In this document: positions 44,601 to 51,329 of the stretch, one piece after another
Numbering within the stretch: the stretch's first letter is position 1
Layout: every line of letters begins with the position of its first letter
Assembly: GCA_963803775.1 (NCBI GenBank)
Contig: CAWDNS010000002.1
Span: 558,001 to 622,000, forward strand
Length of the DNA: 64,000 nt
Source of the DNA: JABCZH01 sp963803775
Lineage (GTDB): Bacteria; Acidobacteriota; Terriglobia; Terriglobales; Acidobacteriaceae
Direction of reading: 5' to 3'
The notes under the pieces: model-generated
What the model saw: only the letters and a program-made list of their open reading frames with translations
The model's database searches: none
What the model was told of the DNA's origin: nothing
Translations under genes and position numbers: made by a program

Positions 44601-45373
44601 CCTTCAATCCCAACGGGGTACTGAAGGGCGCGCACAGAATCACCATTGTCGGCACCTACGCCTACATTCTTTGCGATGCCGGTCTGGCGGTGGTGAACCT
44701 GAATGACCCGCTCAAGCCGGAACTGGTGTCACAGATTGGCGCGCCTTATCTGATTGAACCGCACGGAATCTCCGTACAGTTCCGTTACGCTTTCGTCGTT
44801 GACCGTGAGGGATTGAAAGTGTTCGACATCACTCACCTCGATAAACCTGTGCCGGTTGACGGCGCCAAAGTTCAGATCGAAGACGCCCGCAACATTTACG
44901 TGGCCCGCACTTACGCTTACGTTTCTGCCGGGAAGCAGGGCGTGGCGATCGTCGATATCGAGCGTCCGGAGCAGCCAAAGCTTGATCAAATCTTCAACGC
45001 GAATGGTGTCATGAATGACGTGAACGACGTAAAGCTGGGTATGGTGTCATCGGAACTGTTCGCCTACGTCGCTGACGGCAAGAATGGGCTACGTGTCATT
45101 CAGTTGTTCTCTCCGACGGATAACCCCAACTACGCCGGGTTCAGCCCGCGCCCCACGCCCAAATTGATTGCCAGCCGCCACACCACAGGGCCGGCGTTGG
45201 CGATTTCAAAAGGCACCGACCGCGACCGCGGTGTAGATGAAAGCGGCAACCAGATAGCGGTGCTTGGACGGCGCGGGGCGCGTCCCTTTAATCAGACGGA
45301 ACTGCAGCGTATGTATCTTCGCAACGGGCAGGTTTACACGGTTAGTAATGATCCTCCGGGAAAAGCGCACTAA
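41603..45373 (+). CDS. Exported multihaem cytochrome c with LVIVD repeats
   Basis: This 1256-residue protein has an N-terminal export signal (ALAGAAFVCAALAVF). I count nine CxxCH haem motifs (CITCH, CTDCH, CSACH, CIVCH, CIDCH, CVDCH, CYACH, CYGCH, CTDCH) plus one CGRSGCH (Cx4CH), all in the first 810 residues. The C-terminal 400 residues carry six LVIVD-type beta-propeller units (GLRVYDI, GLVVIGD, GLAVVNL, GLKVFDI, GVAIVDI, GLRVIQL). With the barrel protein 9 bp upstream, this may form a porin-cytochrome-like conduit moving electrons across the outer membrane, or a surface-exposed redox enzyme. Substrate and direction are unknown. Confidence 0.88.
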   Translation: MQLLSWRRLGQALAGAAFVCAALAVFDPPGRMAASANAAELSPQTGAEQSSPGLGDSLEEAQQRSAGCITCHNPMDSPTMHTKGTVRLGCTDCHGGNAQTALPPGVAQGSPQYQEITRQAHPRPRFASNADSSANPVRAYTNWLKEDAGYIKFVNPGDLRVAEQTCGRSGCHTAEVQRVRTSMMTHGAMLWSAALYNNGAVPFKNPHFGESYAPDGTPQRLQTFPRPSAEETRLKGVLPYLEPIQRWEVSQPGNVLRIFERGGEKKPEVGIPSLEEEPGKPDVKLGERGFGTLLRTDPTVLGLQKTRLLDPLLSFPGTNDQPGDYRASGCSACHVIYANDRSPEHSGQYAVGGNLGQTATLDPTIPKNESGHPLKHEFTRSIPSSQCIVCHIHPGTNMVATYFGYTWWDNEVDGDKMYPKEQRRPSAIEQQQIQKRDPERAAIRGNWADVSFLEKTGTPEFNSELKNTQFADFHSHGWIFRAVYEHDRKGNLLDADGKQVSFTDPDKFKKAVHLKDIHLEKGMHCIDCHFTQDNHGNGKLYGETRNAIEVDCVDCHGTIQQRATLRTSGIAAPATGTDLAGLRTPWGTRRFYWDGGKLFQRSMLEQGQQWEVVQVLDSITPGNAHYSEKSRLAKTIQKDAVTWGNAKGDQSQLAHPNSEMTCYACHSSWAPTCYGCHLPMVANQKMPMLHNEGLTTRNWTSYDFQVLRDDVFSLAIDGTVTGHRVAPVRSACAVLVSSQNNNRDWIYYQQQTVSAEGFSGQAFSTFVPHTVRAKETKGCTDCHVSKAGDNNAWMTQLLLLGTNYMNFMGRYIYVATGTKGYEAVAVTEHDEPPAVIGSDLQRLAYPDNYKKHLSKHSELKEAYGHAGSEVLDVQARGEYLYAAMGKRGLRVYDIANIDDKDISQRTITAPVSPLGQRFYVPTKYAAAVATPTTLAVDPLRTHRPENEEQSIHLMYGFLYVADKVEGLVVIGDPNLKSRSPGVGTLLNGDPNDNFLKRALAFNPNGVLKGAHRITIVGTYAYILCDAGLAVVNLNDPLKPELVSQIGAPYLIEPHGISVQFRYAFVVDREGLKVFDITHLDKPVPVDGAKVQIEDARNIYVARTYAYVSAGKQGVAIVDIERPEQPKLDQIFNANGVMNDVNDVKLGMVSSELFAYVADGKNGLRVIQLFSPTDNPNYAGFSPRPTPKLIASRHTTGPALAISKGTDRDRGVDESGNQIAVLGRRGARPFNQTELQRMYLRNGQVYTVSNDPPGKAH

Positions 45374-45506
45374 CGCAGAACGGATGTCCTCACGCCTTGT
45401 TGACAACTGCTGACACCGTCGCAGATACTGCAACCTGCGCATGTAGGATGCAACGGCACGACGCCGAAGGGCAATGCCCACCTACGATCTCATCGTGGAG
45501 GCCCAC

Positions 45507-46169
45507 ATGCCCAATCTAGAGAACCTCAAAAAGCAAGCCAAGCTCATATTGCGGTGGCATCGCGATCGCCACTATCCCGTCGCCGCACAAATCCGCGAAC
45601 ATTTGCCTCGTTTCCTAAATATGCCCGACTCCGAGATTCTTGCGGCGAGCTTTAAGCTCAGCGATGCGCAAGAACTGGTCGCAAGGCAGCAAGGCTTCGA
45701 TAGTTGGCAAGCCCTGAAAACCGGACTTTCGAAAACGCCACTCAAGGTGAAGTCATCGCCATCCAAAGCAGCGCCATCCAAAGCAACGATTGTCGGTGCA
45801 GAGCCGCAACTGCTCGTCACTGATATCCAGAGATCATGCGACTTTTTCCGTGAGAAGTTAGGCTTTTCGCTTGTATTCAGTTACGGCAAACCTCCCTACT
45901 ATGCGCAGGTGGGTCGCGACGCGGCGCGTCTCAATCTAAGGTGTGTCGAGGGATCAGCAATCGAGTCGACGGTCCGCGATCGGGAGGAACTGTTGTCGGC
46001 ATCTATGACCGTCGCTACAGCGGGCGAAATCAAGCTGCTGTTTCTTGAGTTTCAGTCCGCTGGTGTTGCCTTTTACCAGACGCTGAAAAAGCAGCCTTGG
46101 GGCGCTAAGAATTTCGTCGTCAAGGATCCGGATGGGAATCTGCTGCTGTTTGCTGGACCCGCAAACTAA
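45507..46169 (+). CDS. VOC (glyoxalase/bleomycin-resistance) family protein with helical N-domain
   Basis: I chose the ATG at 45507, which has GTGGAGG upstream (an earlier ATG lies at 45474), giving 220 residues. The first 75 residues form a helical domain (NLENLKKQAKLILRWHRDRHYPVAAQIRE...GFDSWQALK), often found in front of ankyrin or VOC domains in environmental bacteria. A Lys/Ser/Pro/Ala linker leads to a VOC domain (about 100-218, QLLVTDIQRSCDFFREKLGF ... VVKDPDGNLLLFAGP). It could be a metal-dependent lyase, dioxygenase or resistance-type binding protein. The DNA immediately after its stop is a relic of the cytochrome gene. Confidence 0.85.
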   Translation: MPNLENLKKQAKLILRWHRDRHYPVAAQIREHLPRFLNMPDSEILAASFKLSDAQELVARQQGFDSWQALKTGLSKTPLKVKSSPSKAAPSKATIVGAEPQLLVTDIQRSCDFFREKLGFSLVFSYGKPPYYAQVGRDAARLNLRCVEGSAIESTVRDREELLSASMTVATAGEIKLLFLEFQSAGVAFYQTLKKQPWGAKNFVVKDPDGNLLLFAGPAN

Positions 46170-46170
46170 C

Positions 46171-46271
46171 AGCGGGGCGCATCACTTCCATCAGCAGGAA
46201 CTGCAACGCATGCATCTTCGGATGGGCAGGTGTATGCGGTTAGTGATGCGCTGCCGGGAAGTTCGCGATGA
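46171..46271 (+). pseudogene. Relic of an LVIVD-cytochrome 3' end
   Basis: Translated, this stretch reads GAHHFHQQELQRMHLR and then, after a one-base shift, GQVYAVSDALPGSSR-stop. It matches the last codons of the cytochrome gene (GARPFNQTELQRMYLRNGQVYTVSNDPPGKAH-stop, 45276-45373), with the stop at the corresponding place. It lies directly after the VOC gene, so it seems to be the tail of a lost paralogue whose body was replaced. Confidence 0.75.
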
Positions 46272-46376
46272 GGCAGGAAGGAGTGCCTCTCCCGCCTTAG
46301 CGCCGAGGATATCTGGCGTAATGGCCAGATTACAATCTGGTTTATAAACTCGTGTTTCAATGGGATAATTACGGCT

Positions 46377-46673
46377 ATGTTTGAGACTTTCCAGTCGCCG
46401 CACCCCGAACCAGTTCAAGGCTGGCTATCCCCCAGGATCTACATAGCCTACTGCGTAGTTGGAGCGACGTGCGTCTTGATTGGCTTCTGGAAGTATGGAA
46501 CTTCCCGTCCTTTAGGTTTAGTTTGCTATTCCGCCATGTCGGTACTAGCGCTGTATTTCTTTGTTGCGGCAAGAACAGCACGACCCACTCCCAGCGCTAT
46601 ATCTACTCGCTGCGTCGTCCTGACTTGGCTGAGCCTCATACCCTCAACAGTGCACATGTTGTTAATGAAATGA
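46377..46673 (+). CDS. Small predicted membrane protein
   Basis: This is a 98-residue frame with three hydrophobic segments (about 22-38, 47-63, 78-96) and an aromatic-rich N-terminus (MFETFQSPHPEPVQGWLSPR). No family recognised and no strong ribosome binding site seen. The hydrophobic pattern is coherent, which argues for a real gene; an overlapping antisense frame is less plausible. Confidence 0.5.
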   Translation: MFETFQSPHPEPVQGWLSPRIYIAYCVVGATCVLIGFWKYGTSRPLGLVCYSAMSVLALYFFVAARTARPTPSAISTRCVVLTWLSLIPSTVHMLLMK

Positions 46674-46753
46674 TAATTGCGTCGCAGGAGGAGTTGGACA
46701 GCTTCCTGGCGTAACATCGCTATTTCACCCCATTCAACATCGTTACGGAGGTT

Positions 46754-48169
46754 TTGTTGGCTTCTAGCGAAGATTTCAATCTCCTTGTTATCGGCTGCGG
46801 CCCTGCCGGAGAAAAAGCGGGCGCGCAAGCGGCCTATTTTGGCAAACGCGTCGCGGTCATCGAGTCTGCCGAGTTTGTGGGCGGAAGCTGCATCAATACC
46901 GGCACCGTCCCCAGCAAGACGCTGCGTGAATCCGCGCTCTACTTTTCCGGACTCAAGCAGCGCGGCCTTTATGGCATCGATTATTCGCTGAAAGAGAATC
47001 TCACCATCGGCGATTTCATGCACCACGAGCGAGAGGTGGTTGAAAGGGAGCGCGAGCGCATCCTGAAGAATCTCGCGCTGCATCAAATCGAACTCGTCCG
47101 TGGCCGGGCGTCTTTCGAAGACACTCACACCGTCTCTGTTGCCGGCCCGGATGGCATTCGCCGATTGCGCGGGGATGTGATTCTCATCTCCACCGGAAGC
47201 AATCCGCACCGTCCATCAGAGATAGCTTTCGACGATGTCCGGGTGTTCGACTCCGACACCTTCTTGCAGATGGACCACATTCCGCAAAGCCTCGCAGTGA
47301 TCGGCGGCGGCGTGATTGGCTGCGAATACGCGTCGATCTTCGTCGCGCTCGGCGTGAAGGTCACGCTGGTCGATGGCCGCGACCGCTTGCTTCCCTTCCT
47401 CGATACGGAGATTTCCGAGCGACTTCGCGTGCGGCTCGACGCGCTCGGAATGCAGTTCTGGTTCAATGAACGGCCAGTAAAGGTGCAAACCGAAGCCTCC
47501 GGGGTGCAGTTAGCAATGAAGAGCGGCAAGTCGTTGCGAACCGAAGCCGTGCTGTTCGCTGCCGGACGCCGCGCGGCGGTGGACCGCTTGTCTCTCGAAA
47601 AGGCGGGCCTGGCGATCAACGATCGCGGATACATTTCCGTTGACGAGCATTATCGCACCGCGGTGCCACATATTTACGCCGCTGGCGACGTCATCGGATT
47701 TCCCGCGCTGGCCTCGACATCGATGGAGCAAGGACGCGTCGCCGTCTGCCATGCCTTCGGCTTCAAATACAAGCAGCGCGTCGCCTCGATGCTGCCCATG
47801 GGGATTTACACCATTCCGGAGATCTCAAGCGCGGGCGAGACCGAACAATCGTGTAAGGAGAAAAAGATCGACTACTGTGTTGGCCGGGCGCTCTATGCCA
47901 ACAATGCCCGTGGCCACATCATCGGAGACACCGCAGGCATGCTGAAGCTCATCTTCGCGCGCGCCGACAAGAGACTGCTGGGAGTGAGCATCATCGGCGA
48001 GAGCGCTACCGAACTGATTCACATCGGAATGATGGTTCTCGACCACAACCTGACCATCGACGAGTTTATCGAACAAGTCTTTAACTATCCCACTCTCAGC
48101 GAGACTTATAAATACGCTGCCTACGAGGGCCTGGGTAATCTGGCGGGTCACAAGATGCGCGAAGGCTAG
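46754..48169 (+). CDS. sthA: Soluble pyridine nucleotide transhydrogenase (Si-specific)
   Basis: This 471-residue protein starts at one of two consecutive TTG codons (46754 or 46757) after ACGGAGG. It is a two-dinucleotide-binding-domain flavoprotein: FAD motif GCGPAGEKAGAQAA, NAD(P) motif GGGVIGCEYASIF and C-terminal YAAGDVIGFPALAS. The usual redox disulfide CxxxxC is replaced by CINTGT in SCINTGTVPSKTLR, with Thr at the second position as in SthA, which separates it from lipoamide dehydrogenase and mercuric reductase. It transfers hydride between NADPH and NAD. Confidence 0.9.
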   Translation: MLASSEDFNLLVIGCGPAGEKAGAQAAYFGKRVAVIESAEFVGGSCINTGTVPSKTLRESALYFSGLKQRGLYGIDYSLKENLTIGDFMHHEREVVERERERILKNLALHQIELVRGRASFEDTHTVSVAGPDGIRRLRGDVILISTGSNPHRPSEIAFDDVRVFDSDTFLQMDHIPQSLAVIGGGVIGCEYASIFVALGVKVTLVDGRDRLLPFLDTEISERLRVRLDALGMQFWFNERPVKVQTEASGVQLAMKSGKSLRTEAVLFAAGRRAAVDRLSLEKAGLAINDRGYISVDEHYRTAVPHIYAAGDVIGFPALASTSMEQGRVAVCHAFGFKYKQRVASMLPMGIYTIPEISSAGETEQSCKEKKIDYCVGRALYANNARGHIIGDTAGMLKLIFARADKRLLGVSIIGESATELIHIGMMVLDHNLTIDEFIEQVFNYPTLSETYKYAAYEGLGNLAGHKMREG

Positions 48170-48249
48170 CCGGTTGGAATTGCTGATGGAACCGGCCCGG
48201 GGCCGAACTCGTATAACAGAATGTCTTATCAACAGATCAGGGGGCATTC

Positions 48250-48435
48250 ATGCAGACTTTTAAAATCTCTCTCATAGCAAGCCTGATCGGAACCGCCGCC
48301 GGCTTCTGGGCCTGGAAACTTGATTTGACCAAGATGTTCTGGCCCGCGCATCCCCAGCTTGCAGGCTTGTTTCTAACCATCATTATTACGGTTGCGGTAC
48401 AACTGAGCTGGCCTGAGGACAAATCGAAAGCGTAG
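48250..48435 (+). CDS. Small two-helix membrane protein
   Basis: This 61-residue protein (MQTFKISLIASLIGTAAGFW) has two hydrophobic helices (about 5-24 and 36-53) joined by a short loop and a charged tail PEDKSKA. The ATG is preceded by CAGGGGGC. No family recognised; position between sthA and thiC gives no clue to function. Confidence 0.6.
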   Translation: MQTFKISLIASLIGTAAGFWAWKLDLTKMFWPAHPQLAGLFLTIIITVAVQLSWPEDKSKA

Positions 48436-48540
48436 CTTAACTAACGATTCGGTGCCACCGCGCTCTTCTGATGGACCCAACCTCGGTTGCCTTCAGCGGC
48501 GTATAATCTGCGTAGTTAATTTCTGTAAGGTGGATCATTC

Positions 48541-49997
48541 ATGGCTTCAGACAACGGCACTTCTGCGAACGGTAACGGGCACAGCGTTCCTCCGCCTCGA
48601 GTTGAATGGATCGCGCAGCGCAAGGCGCAGAACACCGACGGCAATTTTTCCCAGATGCGCTACGCCCGCAAAGGCGTCATTACGCAGGAGATGGAGTACA
48701 TCGCCGCGCGAGAGAAGCTTTCAGACGAACTGGTGCGTGACGAGGTCGCCTGCGGGCGGATGATTATTCCCGCCAACATCAACCATCCTGAGCTGGAGCC
48801 GATGTGCATCGGCGTCGGCATCGCTTTGCAAGATCAACTCCAACATTGGCAATTCGGCGGTCACTTCCAACATCGACGAGGAGCTCAAAAAGCTGCACAC
48901 CTCGGTTCACTATGGCGCCGACACGGTGATGGATCTCTCCACCGGCGGCAACATTCACGAGATTCGCGAAGCCATTCTGCGGCATTCGCCCGTGCCCATT
49001 GGCACAGTGCCGATTTACGAAGCGATCTCGCGAGTGAAGCGGATCGAAGACCTAACCGCGAGCGTGATGCTCGAAGTCATCGAAGAACAGGCCGAGCAGG
49101 GCGTGGACTACATGACCATCCATGCCGGCGTGCTGATTCAGTATCTGCCAATGGTTTCGAAGCGCATCACCGGCATCGTCAGCCGCGGCGGAGCGATCCT
49201 GGCACAGTGGATGGCGCATCATCACAAGCAGAATTTCCTCTACGAGCGCTTCGATGACATCTGCAAAATTTTCGCCAAGCATGACGTAAGCTTTTCTCTC
49301 GGCGACGGTTTGCGTCCCGGCTGCATCGCCGATGCCAGCGACGAAGCACAATTTGCCGAACTGAAAACCCTCGGCGAGTTGACCAAGAAAGCCTGGGAGC
49401 ATGACGTCCAGGTGATGATTGAAGGCCCCGGCCACGTTCCGCTCGACAAGATCAAGGAGCAGGTCGATAAAGAAAAGGAACTTTGCTACGAGGCACCGTT
49501 CTACACGCTGGGGCCGCTGGTTACCGACATCGCGCCCGGCTACGACCACATCACTTCGGCGATTGGCGCGGCGATGATCGGCTGGCACGGCGCGGCCATG
49601 CTCTGCTATGTCACTCCCAAAGAGCATCTTGGGCTTGCCCAATGAAAAAGATGTGAAGGACGGCATCATCGCCTACAAGATTGCCGCCCACGCCGCCGAC
49701 CTGGCGCGCCATCGGCCCGGCGCGCAGGACCGCGACGATGCCCTCAGCTACGCCCGTTACAAATTCGATTGGGAGAAGCAGTTCGCGCTTTCGCTCGATC
49801 CCGAGACGGCGCGCTCCATGCACGATGAAACCTTGCCCGACGACTACTACAAAGAAGCGGCATTCTGCTCCATGTGCGGTCCAAAATTCTGCTCGATGAA
49901 CTATTCCAGCAAAGTGGATGAATACAACAAGCAAGTTCACGGGTTGGAGAAGAAGGACTACTCGGAATTGGTGGAAAAGCTGGTGAAGATCGGGTAG
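48541..49997 (+). pseudogene. thiC: Phosphomethylpyrimidine synthase ThiC, interrupted by two +1 frameshifts
   Basis: Three consecutive frames together give a full-length bacterial ThiC (about 485 residues). Frame one covers 48541-48825 (ending PMCIGVGIA). One extra base within 48826-48829 shifts to a second frame (KINSNIGNSAVTSNIDEELKKLHTS and on to PKEHLG). One extra base near 49634 shifts to the third frame (LPNEKDVKDGIIAYKIAAHAADLARHRPGA, in pieces under 20 residues conserved throughout), which ends with the [4Fe-4S]/SAM motif CSMCGPKFC. All catalytic regions are conserved in sequence, so the insertions are recent or are sequencing errors. ThiC makes HMP phosphate for thiamine synthesis. 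I see no TPP riboswitch in the 105 bp upstream. Confidence 0.9.
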
Positions 49998-50063
49998 GCG
50001 CACATAGGGCGCACGCCCTCGCCTGCCCAACCGGGCGAAGTCCGCAAGCCTGCGAGGCTAACG

Positions 50064-50585
50064 ATGAAGGTTATCGCTGAGATAGCGGGCGCCGTTCTTC
50101 TGAGGGCCTTGTTCGTGGCTCCGTTCGCGCTACTGTTCTGGTGGCTTCGGAAATCAGCGAAAAGACTTCAGCCACGGGAGCAAGTGCCTGCGGTTGAATT
50201 CTTTCTTAGCCCCCGAATGCGCATTCTAATTGGAATAGTCCTCAGTCTTCTTGTAGCGTTCACCGTCTTGATCCTGTTCGAGATAGCCCGTAAGGGTGGA
50301 AGCTTATTTGCGGTGCTAATTCCGCTGTGTGTCCTTGCCGCGATCATCCTAGCGACGCCTCACGCAGTAATGACTGACCACGGTGGAATTCGGCAGCGAC
50401 GTTGGCTTCTCGGAGATCGAGTCATCGCATGGGATGAGATCGCTTGGATGAGGCGTGGGCGGAATACGGGAGCTACTTATGTCAAAAACCGGAACGGAGG
50501 GCGGCCGATTTCGTTTTCGCCACTTCTTGTGGGCCAGGCTCGTTTCGAGCAGGAGGTTAGGGCACATAGGCACGACGTCGAATAG
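50064..50585 (+). CDS. Membrane protein of unknown function
   Basis: This 173-residue protein has an N-terminal helix (about 6-30), a second around 51-70 and a third around 75-95, followed by a soluble PH-like tail (MTDHGGIRQRRWLLGDRVIAWDEIAWM) of about 70 residues. This arrangement resembles small bacterial membrane proteins with a C-terminal PH-like domain. No named family. The ATG follows GCGAGGCTAAC. Confidence 0.6.
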   Translation: MKVIAEIAGAVLLRALFVAPFALLFWWLRKSAKRLQPREQVPAVEFFLSPRMRILIGIVLSLLVAFTVLILFEIARKGGSLFAVLIPLCVLAAIILATPHAVMTDHGGIRQRRWLLGDRVIAWDEIAWMRRGRNTGATYVKNRNGGRPISFSPLLVGQARFEQEVRAHRHDVE

Positions 50586-50605
50586 AGCGCCTGTGCGTTT
50601 GTGGC

Positions 50606-50818
50606 CTAATGAGCAATCGCAACATCTTCCAGCGTGACCCGTTTGAACGCGCTCGCATCGCCCAAGCGTTTCACGGCGTCGAGAATCTCAATCCCGGCCA
50701 AACGCCCATCGGCATCAAAGTCGGCGGCGATGCCTTCACCCAGATGCTTGGTGGTAACCGTGGTCTCTTTAAAGCGGATGTAGAGCGCATCCACATTCTG
50801 GTCGTAGGTGATCCTCAT
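50606..50818 (-). CDS. DUF2283 family protein
   Basis: This 70-residue protein from the ATG at 50818 begins MRITYDQNVDALYIRF, the signature of DUF2283, and continues GIAADFDADGRLAGIEILDA. DUF2283 genes often sit beside DUF4258 or other toxin-antitoxin-like genes. Here only a 24-codon frame precedes it on the minus strand, so a partner is missing or lost. Confidence 0.85.
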   Translation of the reverse strand: MRITYDQNVDALYIRFKETTVTTKHLGEGIAADFDADGRLAGIEILDAVKRLGDASAFKRVTLEDVAIAH

Positions 50819-51329
50819 GCCGTGTACCCCTTGAGACAGTATACGTTGAGGTGATTTTGTCTGGCCCTCAGGGCTACCTCTCGTGGATGACCGATTCCAC
50901 TCTCGCCTCAAGATCCAGACGGACCTGCATCAAATAAGCCTTTTCCATTAGTGAGACTTGTGTCTCCTTGGGTCTGGGTACGGGCGGTAAGTGAAGCAAG
51001 CGGATTAGGGCTGTAATTCCAGTAAGTCTTTGGATCTCTTCGAACATCGGTGCAGATTACTGCTTTCTGGGGTGGTCAGGCTGTGATGTTCATCACACCA
51101 GTTTGGACTTGAAGCTGTGGAGGAACGGACGCGTGCGGCCTTTTTTCAAGATGGAACATCCGCCTCTACTGAGTGCGGCTTTTTCGTTGACCCCACCATA
51201 CCGCAGGAATATAATCTGCTCCGCGGATTGAGTAACTGGTGTTGTTCAGAACTTAGTCTGCTTGCAGTTTCTCTCCTGCAGTACGATTGCGCCCCGGGGC
51301 TTCAGACTTTTGGTCCACAGGCGGTTCCC
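50819..51329. other. Intergenic region upstream of cheB-cheR fusion
   Basis: About 510 bp without a supported gene. On the minus strand (50879-50953) is a 24-codon frame, MEKAYLMQVRLDLEARVESV plus IHER, possibly the relic of a DUF2283 partner. The plus strand is open in the cheB-cheR frame from a GTG at 51117, but that extension has no domain homology I can see. No convincing promoter boxes or RNA structure were found. Confidence 0.4.

Noticed and set aside
48436..48540. TPP riboswitch before thiC
   Set aside because: The CUGAGA and ACC-CUUGA-ACCUGA core sequences are absent from this short leader.
48820..49640. Programmed frameshifting in thiC
   Set aside because: No slippery heptamer or following pseudoknot is apparent, and ThiC is not known to use frameshifting; mutation or sequencing error is simpler.
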